A stretch of DNA of 64,000 nucleotides from Actinopolyspora mortivallis DSM 44261. GTDB lineage: Bacteria; Actinomycetota; Actinomycetes; Mycobacteriales; Pseudonocardiaceae. This document shows positions 24,108 through 33,700 of this stretch, one piece after another; position 1 is the stretch's first letter, and each line of letters starts with the position of its first letter. The position numbers and the translations under genes were made by a program. Under the pieces are notes generated by a model. The model did no database searches. It saw only the letters and a program-made list of their open reading frames with translations, and was not told the origin of the DNA. Where the stretch lies: contig NZ_KB913024.1 in the NCBI RefSeq assembly GCF_000384035.1, forward strand, positions 4,131,162-4,195,161, given 5' to 3'.

Positions 24108-24713
24108 ATGAGCGGTATCGAGGACCCGCGCCCCCTGCTACGGCGCGGCACGGACGGGATGTCGGCACTGGTGGAGCGGGTCACGCCGGAGCTGCTTGAG
24201 GCCCCCACCCCCTGCACCGAGTTCGACGTGCGTGCCCTGCTGGAGCACGTGCTCACCATGACCCTGTCCTATGTGCACCTGGGCGAGGGGGCGACGGACT
24301 CGGACAACGCCGAACCCGGCCCCGTGCGCGTGGACGACCGGCAGTGGCCCACCGCCTACCGCGAGGCGGCCGAACGGCTGGACAAGGCCTGGGCCGATTC
24401 GGCGACGCTGGACCGGAGCATGTCCATGCCCTGGGGCGCGGTGGACGGGCGTGGAGCCCTGCTCGGGTGTCTGCTGGACACCGTCACCCACTCCTGGGAC
24501 CTGGCGCGGGCGCTGGACACCACGGCGGGACCGGACGAGGAGCTGGCCGCCACGACGCTGGAAGTGGCCAGACGGATCATGCCCGCCGAACGCAGGGGCG
24601 GGGCGACGCCCTTCGCGCCGGTGCGGCCGGTCGCCGAGGACGCACCGGCCTCCACGCGACTGGCGGCCTGGCTGGGGCGCGATCCGGAGTGGACTCCGGA
24701 TCGCACCGGCTGA
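24108..24713 (+). CDS. TIGR03086-type metal-binding protein (DinB/mycothiol-dependent isomerase-like fold)
   Basis: The 201-aa product has an N-terminal four-helix bundle with TPCTEFDVRALLEHVL and DTVTHSWDLARAL. The spaced His residues (LLEHV, THSW) are the metal ligands of this superfamily, which includes mycothiol maleylpyruvate isomerase. The family signature is LLRRGTDGMSALVERVTPELLEAPTPC. The start at ATG 24108 follows GGAGGAACCCG. Its divergent neighbour is the WYL regulator, so a shared promoter region (24003-24107) is likely. Confidence 0.85.
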   Translation: MSGIEDPRPLLRRGTDGMSALVERVTPELLEAPTPCTEFDVRALLEHVLTMTLSYVHLGEGATDSDNAEPGPVRVDDRQWPTAYREAAERLDKAWADSATLDRSMSMPWGAVDGRGALLGCLLDTVTHSWDLARALDTTAGPDEELAATTLEVARRIMPAERRGGATPFAPVRPVAEDAPASTRLAAWLGRDPEWTPDRTG

Positions 24714-24742
24714 GAGCCGCGGGGGCTCGTTTCCGCTCGGGG

Positions 24743-24771
24743 CGGCCCCGCCCCGCTTCGGAGTGGGGCCG
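24743..24771. terminator. Weak convergent-gene hairpin
   Basis: CGGCCCC (24743-24749) can pair with GGGGCCG (24765-24771), 7 bp, between convergent genes. There is no T-run. Confidence 0.35.
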
Positions 24772-26487
24772 TCACCCGGGAGCGGTCTGTCTCACCCGAT
24801 CCCCCCGCGGACGAAGGCGTTCGCGACCTCCCACGACAAACGGGGCCGTCGAGCGGAACCCGCGTGGGCGCAGCAGGTCCGGCAGCACGAACCGGTCCCG
24901 CGCCCCGTCCAGGAAACCGCCGTGCGGGTCGGCGGTCAGGGTGCGGCGCACCCGGTCCTCGCCGGGACGCAGGATCTCGCGGACGATGAGCGCGCAGATC
25001 AGCACCACCATCGCGTCACGCACCAGCACAGCGCCGAGGAACCACCCCTCGGGCAGCCCCTTGTTCGCCGTCCCCAGGAAGTAGTACATCCGGGGGCCCC
25101 ACACGGCCGCGTCGACGAGCATCCAGGTGATCAGCAGCCGCCACCGGGGGATGGCCAGCACGGCCAGCGGTACCAGCCACAGCGAGTACTGTGGGCTCCA
25201 CACCTTGTTGGTCAGCAGGAACACCGCCACCACCAGGAAACACAGCTGGGCCAGCCTGGGCCGCACCGGCGCGGCCAGCGCCAGCCACGCGATCAGCAGG
25301 CAGCCGGTCATCAGCAGCGCGAAACTGACCGCGTTCAGCACCGAGGGCACCTCGCCGTGCGAGAGCGGACCGTCGAAGCCGGACCAGCCGGTGTAGTACA
25401 TCAACGCGTTGTACAGCGAGTCCGGATCGGCCGGGCGGGTGCTGTTGAGCCGGAAGAACTCCCACCAGCCCCGGGGGAACAGCACCATGATCGGCAGGTT
25501 CACCGCCAGCCAGGCGCCGAGGGCCGAGACCAGGCAGCGTGTTCCCTCCGAGAGTCGCCCGGTGCGCAGACACAGCACCAGCAGCGGGCCGAGCAGCAGC
25601 AGCGGGTAGAGCTTGGTGGCCGCGCCGAGCCCGAGCAGCACCCCGGCGGTGCCGGGGCGGCGGCGGGCCCAGGCGAGCAGTCCGGTGGTGGCCAGGACGG
25701 TGGCCAGGGCGTCGAAATTGGTGAAGGCGTGCACGAACACCAGCGGTGAGGTGGCGGCCAGGGCCGCGTCCCAGACCCGGAAGCGACACAGCCGGGTCAG
25801 CGCCCACACGGTGGCCAGCCAGGCCGCGGACAGCCAGAACGCGCTGATCTCGAAGTAGACGACCCCCGGCACCGAGGCGGGCAGCAGGCCGTGCTCGGCC
25901 AGGGCCATCCACCCGTCGGTGATCTCGGCGTTGACCCACTGGAACAGCCCGGTCAACACCGGGTACTCCATGTAGCGGACCTGCTCCTGAGGGGTGCCCG
26001 CGTTCTCCACCCAGAACGTCTTGTAGGGGAAGGCCCCCTCCGGAGCGAGGTCGCCGGATCCGTAGCGGGGGATGATGTCGGTGTAGCACAGTGCCCGGTA
26101 CTGCCGGTGGTCGCGCCAGTCGATCGACGGTCCCTGCGCGGTGTCGTAGGTCTGGGCGCAGGGGGCCTTGAACAGCCACCCCGCCGCCAGCGTCAGCACC
26201 GCCAACAGCAGGATCACCCGCAGCGGTGTCCAGAACCACTGGCGGCCCACCTGGGCGTGTCTGCCGAGTCTGCCGCCGAACGGAGTGCTGAGGTAGGCCG
26301 CGACCGGCTCCGTCCAGGTGGGGAACACGCGCTGGGCCGGGCCGAGCGAGACACCGTCCACCGGGGCCGAGGCGGCGGTGCTGTCGTCCGCCTCCCGCTC
26401 CGCCCACCGACGCCGCGTCTTCGGGCTCGTGGTGGACTGATCGTGCGTGGCTGACTCGGGTCGCTCCTGCTCGGGCACGGCCCGCAT
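24772..26487 (-). CDS. GT87/DUF2029-family membrane glycosyltransferase (Rv0051-like)
   Basis: The 571-aa polytopic protein has a soluble N-terminus of about 110 residues and then about 12 helices. WLFKAPCAQTYDTAQG follows the first helix, HAFTNFDALATVLATTG is the counterpart of the paralogue's HNWDLAAVACSVAA loop, and GLGAATKLYPLLLLGPLL the counterpart of its GIGASVKLYPG. In mycobacteria the DUF2029 gene lies directly between ponA1 and rpsF. Here an AT-rich island now separates it from ponA. ATG 26487 was taken as start; GTG 26478 is equally possible. The acceptor is unknown, presumably an envelope glycan. Confidence 0.87.
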   Translation of the reverse strand: MRAVPEQERPESATHDQSTTSPKTRRRWAEREADDSTAASAPVDGVSLGPAQRVFPTWTEPVAAYLSTPFGGRLGRHAQVGRQWFWTPLRVILLLAVLTLAAGWLFKAPCAQTYDTAQGPSIDWRDHRQYRALCYTDIIPRYGSGDLAPEGAFPYKTFWVENAGTPQEQVRYMEYPVLTGLFQWVNAEITDGWMALAEHGLLPASVPGVVYFEISAFWLSAAWLATVWALTRLCRFRVWDAALAATSPLVFVHAFTNFDALATVLATTGLLAWARRRPGTAGVLLGLGAATKLYPLLLLGPLLVLCLRTGRLSEGTRCLVSALGAWLAVNLPIMVLFPRGWWEFFRLNSTRPADPDSLYNALMYYTGWSGFDGPLSHGEVPSVLNAVSFALLMTGCLLIAWLALAAPVRPRLAQLCFLVVAVFLLTNKVWSPQYSLWLVPLAVLAIPRWRLLITWMLVDAAVWGPRMYYFLGTANKGLPEGWFLGAVLVRDAMVVLICALIVREILRPGEDRVRRTLTADPHGGFLDGARDRFVLPDLLRPRGFRSTAPFVVGGRERLRPRGDRVRQTAPG

Positions 26488-26572
26488 GGTACGGCGACAC
26501 CGTCGGGACGGTGGGCGCGGCCGTACTCGCCTGGCGGGGCCGGACTTCCGTTCGGTCGTGTTCGCGAGGACC

Positions 26573-27211
26573 TCAACCGGTGCCTGCTCCGCGACCCGGT
26601 GTGTCGTTCCAGGTGCGGATCCTGGCGGCGAGTTTCCGCAGCCGTTCGTCACCGGGACCGACGTTGATCTGGAAATGTCCCTGCTTGGGTGTTTTCTCGT
26701 CCCCGCCCCAACGGAGAACGTCGCCGCAGTCGGCGAGGATGTCACGTACGACGGCTACCTGTGCGGGGAACAGGCCGTTCCCGGATCCGGTGGGGAACCG
26801 CTCGGGTTTGATGGCCAGGGCAGTGCCGGACAGGTGGTTGCTCTCGTACGGTGCGGTCACTTTCCTGGATGCGGTGTGCCCAATGACGTCATCGGGCTCG
26901 AGTTCCTCAACCTCGTAGTGGAAACGACGTGCCGCGTGCAGCAGCACCACGGCCACATCCCCGGCCAGCAGGGCTACCGAGGCATCGCTGCCCTCGATGA
27001 GGTGGGTGGGTGCCGAGCGCATCCGGACCGTGTCATCGAGTACGGGCCAGCCGTTGGCGCTTCTTCCACCGTTCCACACCCCGGTGTCGGCCTCAGCCGC
27101 CCTGGCCGCGGGCTCCAGTCCGCCTGTCCACATCGCGGCCAAGCCCGCTCCCGCCGCCAGCAGGGTTCTGCGGGTCAGCGCATTGTCGAAGTCCGAATTA
27201 TCCGTCCTCAT
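26573..27211 (-). CDS. Tat-exported M15-like peptidase (D,D-carboxypeptidase/endolysin fold) lacking a zinc ligand
   Basis: The 212-aa product has a Tat signal, ALTRRTLLAAGAGLAAM. The M15 core shows SNHLSGTALAI, then LRWGGDEKTPKQGHFQI with the terminal His ligand. In M15 enzymes the residue seven after the first His is Asp (SxHxxGxAxD); here it is Ala, so zinc binding may be impaired. The start ATG 27211 follows GAGGAACC. Its first 14 nt overlap the end of the upstream membrane-protein gene, so these form one unit. The likely role is peptidoglycan binding or hydrolysis. Confidence 0.72.
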   Translation of the reverse strand: MRTDNSDFDNALTRRTLLAAGAGLAAMWTGGLEPAARAAEADTGVWNGGRSANGWPVLDDTVRMRSAPTHLIEGSDASVALLAGDVAVVLLHAARRFHYEVEELEPDDVIGHTASRKVTAPYESNHLSGTALAIKPERFPTGSGNGLFPAQVAVVRDILADCGDVLRWGGDEKTPKQGHFQINVGPGDERLRKLAARIRTWNDTPGRGAGTG

Positions 27212-27647
27212 GGTTCCTCGTTTCTCGCATCGGGGTCGGTGTGTCTCGTAGGCGGAACCAGGCCGCTGTGACCAGGCAGAGCAGTGCCCCACCGAGGAAG
27301 ACGTAGAGCAACGGCGCTACGTAGCCCGGAACCAGGTCTGAGGTGTTGCCGTTCGCCCACACGCATTCGGCGCTCGGCGGGAAGATTCCGTAATCGATCC
27401 GCTCGAAGCCACCCCCACGGGGACCTTCCCGGGGGGAGGACAAGCACGTCTCCGCCACGTCAGGGACAGTGAATTTATGCAGATATCCCCATGCATAATC
27501 CAGAGCTGCGAGGAAAAGAAAAAACGTAGCGGTGTACAGCCAGACTCCGACGGAACTTCTCCGGTCAATGGAAATAATCAGCTTTACCGTTGCCGCTAGT
27601 AGTCCGAACACGAGCAACGGCAACAGTAGGAACGCCAGGAGAATCAT
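27198..27647 (-). CDS. Small polytopic membrane protein, 149 aa
   Basis: Three hydrophobic segments are visible: residues 1-24 (ILLAFLLLPLLVFGLLAATV), about 36-54 (WLYTATFFLFLAALDYAW) and about 110-132 (VAPLLYVFLGGALLCLVTAAW). Between the second and third lies an extracytoplasmic loop with two Cys (AETC, AECVW) that could form a disulfide. No family is recognised. The gene is lower in GC than the core genes. It is tightly linked to the M15-like gene by a 14-nt overlap and follows the large DUF1906 protein in the same direction. Confidence 0.7.
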   Translation of the reverse strand: MILLAFLLLPLLVFGLLAATVKLIISIDRRSSVGVWLYTATFFLFLAALDYAWGYLHKFTVPDVAETCLSSPREGPRGGGFERIDYGIFPPSAECVWANGNTSDLVPGYVAPLLYVFLGGALLCLVTAAWFRLRDTPTPMRETRNHEDG

Positions 27648-27682
27648 GCCTTCAGTTTACATTACTCCGATATTCGGTTGTG

Positions 27683-30019
27683 TTACCGGGAATTCTCCTT
27701 TCCGACTATTTTTTGAATAGTGTCGGCATACCCCTCCAAAAAAGGATTTAGTTTGTATGGTGGCATGTCTCTTGGAAGCATCACTTCCCCTCCTCCGGAT
27801 TTTTGATAGGCTGCGAACCTCAACTGCTCCAGGGTGATGTCAACATTCCCTAAGAGCATGTTGGTAGCAGTTTCTATCGTGTTTTCTATGGTTCCGCCGT
27901 AGCGTTCCTCATAGAATCGTTTGAATCTGCTGACATGCCCGTTTCCGCCGATTTGGTATTGGATGGCATTGACAATGCTATTCCCGTTTCTTGTGGAGAT
28001 TCCTATATGATACCCGTCGACATCTTCGATGAGATCCCCAAAAGAGAAGGAGGAAGTGGTGTTGATTTTAGCGAGACGGTCCATGCAGAACTTATACCCG
28101 GAAGCATATTCTTCGATTTTGGAGTACCAGTCCCCGTAGAAGGTGCATAGGTCGCCGCCCCATCCGCCGAAGTCTCCTCGGTTAGCAGCGTTTCCTTCTC
28201 CTAGTCCCTTGAGATAGGTAGCGTTTGCGGTGGCACCAAAGTGGTCGACATTTATGGTAACGCCGTATGAAGGGTCAGTGAATCTTTTCACTCGCTGTGG
28301 TCCGTTTTTTTCGGCGTACTCGATCCATGCGTCTTCTACATTTCCGATCAATAGTTTCCAGCCGCTTTTGAGGCCATTATACTTCGGATATCGTAGATAT
28401 TCCATGACGCGGAGATCGGGGTCGTCGCTGCCGTAGGCGACTGCGGTGTCGTAGAGATCCTGGATGTATTGGAGGAAGGCGTCAACCGGGGAGTTCTCCC
28501 CACCGACGGATCCTGCTCCCGGGTCGGTGCCGGGGCGGTGGATGTTCTTGTCGATCTGGATTTCTCCGCTGCCGGAACCGACGGTGAGAGTCTGGATCTG
28601 GTTGAAACTCCAGTTCGCGGGCAGCGGAAAACCGAGGTTGCCGGAGAAGCCATAGGACATGCCGGATACGAAGGAATAGCGCGCGTAGGCCTCGTCGGAG
28701 ATGCGCGAGCACACGTTGCGGGAGCCGTACACCCCGGCGATGTACTTCTTGCCGTTGGAAGACAGCGCAGCTTGTACGCCGAAGAAGTACGGGCGGATGT
28801 ACTGGTCGATCTGGGCGTCGGTGGCGTCGTAGTCCACGGCGAAGTAGATGACCGTGCCGTTGTTGAACCCGTAGTGCTCGGCTCGTTCATGGGCCTTGAG
28901 ACCGTGTTGGTATCCGCGGCTGTAGGTGAAGTAGGTGACCTCTCTGCCGTGGTACTGCCAGATCGGGAACACCCGCAGCCCACCGTCGAAGATGTTCTGC
29001 AGCTCGCCGGGTTGGATCTCCTTGTTATGCGTCCCGTCCTCGGGTTCGTCCAGGTACCGGCCGATCACCCGGTATCCCGCCTCGTACAGTGCCTGGGCAC
29101 GGGCAGGGGTGATGGTGGTGACGCAGTCGGCGGCTGTGCCCGGGCGGTCCGGGTTCCCGGTCGATACCAGAAGCTGGCACCAGGTGTTGTAGTCACCCCT
29201 GCCGGTATCCTCGAGCACGGAGAACCGTTGGAATACCCGTACGTACTCAGCCAGAGCCGCGTCGAATGTCTTCTTGAACGTGGTGGAAGTTTCCCCATCG
29301 CCGTCGTCAACGGCACCGTTGAACACGCAGGCGGCGCTGAACAATCGCACGAACACCCCTGAGTCCCCCTGTTTAAGGGGGTGAGTACGCAACCCTTCTT
29401 TCGTCTGAGGTCCGAAATGTCCGTTAACTTGCGAATCGGGGATGCCGAATTCGTATTGGAGTGCCTTCATCAGAGCTTTCTGCACGCCCCGAGAATAGTG
29501 ACCGTCGCAGGGGCTGACAAAAAAGTTCTCCCGGTCGATGTAGCGCCCATTGAGCCACTGCTGGATCTCACGAACCTTATCGGAACCACCGCTGAGCAAC
29601 ACGTAGGCGTCCATGCTCAGCAATGCCTTGAACAGTTTGGGATGGACCTGTCCATCCAGTGCTTCTAATCCGGCGTCCTCTTTCATCTTTACGATCGCAC
29701 TGATCGTGTTACCATGATACTCCCCATTGACAGGTCCGCCCCAGTAGCCTTTACAGAAGCAGGCGTGCTGGACGATCTTCACGATGTTCTTGTTCGACTC
29801 GCCGGGACCTATGGGGCCGTGTTGTCTCAGATGACTCAGCGTGGAAGGGCCGAAGTTGTCGGATAGCGCCGTGATCCCCAACTCGTGCTGCAACGCACGA
29901 GTCAACGAGTACATGACACTCCATCCGGTCTTACCGTCTTCAGGGCATTTCTTGTATCCGGGAACATCTCCATAGGTCGAATTGACCCACTTTTGAGCCG
30001 CGAGGACCTTCTCGTCCAA
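27683..30019 (-). CDS. DUF1906 glycoside-hydrolase-like protein with two peptidoglycan-binding-like repeats and an unknown C-terminal domain
   Basis: The product has 778 aa. TTG 30019 is chosen as start because AAGGAG lies 8 nt upstream; longer frames lack one. Residues about 1-130 and 130-320 are two related modules (KWVNSTYG..ALQHELGI..NFGPSTLSHL and QQWLNGRY..ALQYEFGI..HFGPQTKEGL), resembling peptidoglycan-binding repeats. About 325-550 is the Rv2525c-like DUF1906 barrel (ALYEAGYRVIGRYL, VIYFAVDYDATDAQID, GVYGSRNVC). The last 200 residues (DHFGATANATYL, GDFGGWGGDLCTFYGDW) are not recognised. No signal peptide is visible. Codon use is strikingly AT-rich compared with neighbours, so the gene was probably acquired. 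Confidence 0.8.
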   Translation of the reverse strand: MDEKVLAAQKWVNSTYGDVPGYKKCPEDGKTGWSVMYSLTRALQHELGITALSDNFGPSTLSHLRQHGPIGPGESNKNIVKIVQHACFCKGYWGGPVNGEYHGNTISAIVKMKEDAGLEALDGQVHPKLFKALLSMDAYVLLSGGSDKVREIQQWLNGRYIDRENFFVSPCDGHYSRGVQKALMKALQYEFGIPDSQVNGHFGPQTKEGLRTHPLKQGDSGVFVRLFSAACVFNGAVDDGDGETSTTFKKTFDAALAEYVRVFQRFSVLEDTGRGDYNTWCQLLVSTGNPDRPGTAADCVTTITPARAQALYEAGYRVIGRYLDEPEDGTHNKEIQPGELQNIFDGGLRVFPIWQYHGREVTYFTYSRGYQHGLKAHERAEHYGFNNGTVIYFAVDYDATDAQIDQYIRPYFFGVQAALSSNGKKYIAGVYGSRNVCSRISDEAYARYSFVSGMSYGFSGNLGFPLPANWSFNQIQTLTVGSGSGEIQIDKNIHRPGTDPGAGSVGGENSPVDAFLQYIQDLYDTAVAYGSDDPDLRVMEYLRYPKYNGLKSGWKLLIGNVEDAWIEYAEKNGPQRVKRFTDPSYGVTINVDHFGATANATYLKGLGEGNAANRGDFGGWGGDLCTFYGDWYSKIEEYASGYKFCMDRLAKINTTSSFSFGDLIEDVDGYHIGISTRNGNSIVNAIQYQIGGNGHVSRFKRFYEERYGGTIENTIETATNMLLGNVDITLEQLRFAAYQKSGGGEVMLPRDMPPYKLNPFLEGYADTIQKIVGKENSR

Positions 30020-30639
30020 TTGTCTTCTCCTTCTTGAGTCGTTGAAAGTGCCTTCTGGAGCGGATTTTTGTTTTGGAATCATTTTTACGAATATGTTTGG
30101 AGGGAAAGTTTGGGATGAGGCGCCTTTCGGTCCTCCAGTGATGAGATCGACTCCGCCCTGTGCTGCGTTTTGTGTCCTGTCCGGCGATATGCAGCCTCTC
30201 ATGGATGTGGATCAGTTGGCCAGTATGAATTGAGGCATATTTATTTCTGGTGCGAATGGATTAGATTTTTGCTCTGAGTGCCTCGCGGTGAATCTGATGT
30301 TGCGGGCATATTGGATATTCGTTATATTTCGATATCGTTTTACTGTCTTTCGGGTTTTAGTGGTGTGTAAATGGATTCTTTGTCCGACTTGTCGTCATTG
30401 GCTCATTTGGGTGTTTTTGGTTGCGGTGAAATCGATTTGTTTTGAGTGGTTCAAGCGATGGATGGGAGCACTGAGGGTCAAGTTGTTTTATGGCGACTGC
30501 TGCTCTGGTTGTGACGAGTATGGGGACGCTGGTTTTCCGGATGGAGTAGACCAAACAGGGACTGTCCGAACGGCTCGCCCCGTAGCACGAGCGCCCGTCT
30601 CGAAGGAAGTCGCGGGGAGGAATCTGCCTTCACGTATGA
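30020..30639. other. AT-rich intergenic region upstream of the DUF1906 gene
   Basis: About 620 bases with low GC, many T-runs and no convincing reading frame on either strand. It presumably holds the promoter of the island genes. The short frames found here have hydrophobic or random composition and no ribosome-binding sites. Confidence 0.6.
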
Positions 30640-30673
30640 AAGAGCGCGGCCGGTCGCGACCGGCCGCGCTCTT
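30640..30673. terminator. 34-bp perfect palindrome downstream of ponA
   Basis: The two 17-nt halves (30640-30656 and 30657-30673) are exact reverse complements. The left half begins AAGAGCGCGGCCGG. On the minus strand it ends CTCTTTC. Position 72 nt past the ponA stop fits a terminator. Confidence 0.65.
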
Positions 30674-30744
30674 CGTTCCACACTCTGTTCGGGTGTGCGG
30701 ACTCCGGAAGGCACGACGCGTCCGTGTCCGCTCAAGTCCACGGG

Positions 30745-33700
30745 CTAGCCGTAGTCCGGCTCGCGGCCTTCCGGCGCCCCCTGCGCGCGGGGCCGCTCGC
30801 CCGGCGGGGGCGGTTCCTCGCCGTTGTCCCCATCGGGCTCGCAGTCCGGATCCCAGTACGGGCTGCATTCGGTGGTCTCCGGCGGTTCGGTGGGGGAACT
30901 CGTCGGTGTGTCGCTCGACGTGGGAGTCGACGAGCTGGTGGGCGGTTCGCTGCTCGACGTGGGGGGCTCGCTGCTCTCCGGGGCCTCCTCCTCCGAGGTC
31001 TCCGGCGCGGGAGGCGGGGGCACGGAGTACTGCCCGATCCTCGAGTCCGGTTCGGGCAGCTTCTCCACCGGCTTGCCCTCCAGGTAGGCGTCCATGAACG
31101 TCTGCCAGATGTCCCCCGGCAGGTTGGCCCCGTAGATGTCGGACCCGTTCTTGTCCAGCAGGGGATCAGGACCGGTTTTCGTTTCGGCGTTCAGGGACAC
31201 CGCCGTGGAGATCTGCGGGGTGTAGCCCACGTACCAGGCACGTGCGTTGTGCCCGGTGTCGCCCAGCTGGTGTGTCCCGCTCTTGGAGGCGACCGGGCGG
31301 TTGCCGTCCAGCGAGAGGTGCGAGTAGTCGGCCACGTCGCGCATGGTCTCGGTCACGTTGGCCGCGAGGTTGCGGCTCTTGGACTTGCTGGCGGAGAAGG
31401 CCGGCTCCGGATCGTTGCCGAACTCCTCCACCAGTTCCCCGTCACTGGTGACGACCTTCTGCACGAAGTTCGGCTCGGCCCGCTGCCCGTCGGCCAGGCT
31501 GCCGTAGGCGTTGGCCATGTTCGTGGTGGACACCCCGTAGGCCCCGAGGGCGATGCCGAGACCGGTCGCGCCGCTGTCGGGGTCGACCAGCGTCTTGGTC
31601 TTCTCCCCGTTCACCGTGCGTTCGTGCGGGATCCCGGCCTCGTGGGCGGCCTCGGCCACGTTGTCCGCCCCGAACTCCTTGGCCATGTTCACGAAGACCG
31701 TGTTCACCGACTTCTTGGTGGCCTCGCGCACACCGCAGCGCTCGGGGTTGTCGCACCGCACCCCGGCGGCGTTGGCGTACTCGGTGCCCCGGATCGTCTG
31801 CGGGGAGGAGCCGTCGTAGACCTCGCCGATGCCGTAGCCCTGCTCCAACCCGGCCAGGGTGACGAACGGTTTGAACGAGGAACCCGGCGGCTGCGGATAG
31901 TCCGCCCAGTCCCTGCCGACCGCGCCGCCACCGTAGTAGGCCCGCACCGCGCCGGTCTCGGGGTCGACCGCCGAGAGGGCGGGGGTCAGCTTGTCCGGCT
32001 GTCCCTGCATGACCTGGTTCACGGCCCGCACCGCCGCCTGCTGGGCCTGCTGGTCCAGGGTGGTCACCACCTGCAACCCCTGGCTGGTCATCTCGCCCTG
32101 GGTGTAGCCGTGCTCCTCCAGCTCCTCCAGGATGCGTTGCTTGATGTGCAGCTGCACGGCCGTGGTGGAGCCGGTCCAGTCCATGCGGGGCTCGGTCTCG
32201 GGCAGGCTCATCTCCTCCAGCCGCTGTGGATCGAGCCAGCCGTTGTCGACCATCTCGCCGGTGACGTAGTCCCAGCGCTGCTGGGCCCGTTCCTGGTTCA
32301 CCCTGGGGTCGTTGTCCCGGGGCAGCTGCACCATCCCGGCGAGCACGGCCGACTCGGAGGCGTTGAGCTCGCTGGGTTTCTTGTCGAAGTAGGCGTCGGC
32401 GGCGTTGACGATCCCGTAGGCGCCCCTGCCGTAGTAGGCGGTGTTGAGGTAGGCCTTCAGGATCGTGTTCTTGTCGTACTGGTTGGTCAGCTTGAACGCC
32501 CGGACGATCTCGGTGAACTTACGGGTCAGCGAGTGGTCGTCCTTGCCGGTGCTGAGCTTGACGTACTGCTGGGTGATGGTCGAACCACCGCCCTGCCCGC
32601 CGGTGAGCTGGTTGTACACCGCCCGGCCTATGCCGCTGACCGAGAAGCCCGGGTTGCTGTAGAAGTCCGCGTCCTCGGCCGCCATGGTGGCGTGCAGCAT
32701 GTCGGGGGAGACCTCGTCGAGGCTGTCGATCAGCACCCGGCTCTCCCCCTCGGAGGGGGAGAACTTGTTCAGCAGTTCCCCGTTCGAGTAGTTGACCACC
32801 AGACTGGTGTTGTAGTTCGCGGCGGTCTCCTGGGGGGAGGCGATGTCGAAGGTGAAGTAGCACCAGGCGAACGCCGCGGCCGGAGCCACGATCATCAGCG
32901 CGGCGGCCACGTAGCAGGTGCGGCGGATGCCGCGCCAGACCTTTCTGCGTCCGTGTTTCTTCCGGGCGGCGCTCATCTCGTCATCCGGGTCCTCTGGAGG
33001 GGAGAAGTCGTCGAGGTCGAAGTCGTCGTGCTCGTCGCGGCCGAGACCACCTTCCCGGGCACCGGACGAGCGGTGACCCGCCTCGAACTCGTCCTCGTAG
33101 GGGTCGGGTTCGTGTTCCCGCGCGTAGTAGTTGTACCCGCCGTGTTCGGAACGGTGGGTGAGCAGACCGGGATCCTCCCCCTGTTCGGGGGAGGAGGCGG
33201 CCACCCGGGTGGACTCGGCCTCGGTCGGTTCCCGCGACACCTCGGTGGGCGGGTCCGTCTGGTTGCCCCCGGCCGCGTTCCCGGAGCCCGCCGCGGCGGC
33301 TCCGGCGGCCCCAGCACCGGCCGCACCGGCAGCACCTGCCGCCGGTGGGCCGGTGATCCTGGTTCGTTCCGCGGAGTTGTCCGCGGAGGCTTCGCCGTTC
33401 AACGCGGCGGCCACGTTCCGGTCCCCACCGATCGCGGGGTGTTGACGGGTGTGCTCGTCGGCCCCGGGTGCTGGGGGGACCGAGGCGATGTGCTCGGTCG
33501 GCCGCTCCCCGGGATCCCCCTGGCCGGGATGGTGGGGCACGCGTGTGGTTGGAGGTTGCTGTGCACCCGGCGGCACGGCGGGCGTCGTCGTGGTGGGCGT
33601 CTCGTCCGGGGAGGGCGGCGGGGCGCCGTGACCCACCGCGCCCGCACGGCCGTGTTCGGGACGTGGCGGCTGCGGCCCGGCGGCGGTGCCGGGCCGTTCG

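Noticed and set aside
30288..31097. An open plus-strand frame in the AT-rich gap
   Set aside because: It runs into the ponA 3' end antisense, has random hydrophobic and Arg/Pro composition and no ribosome-binding site.
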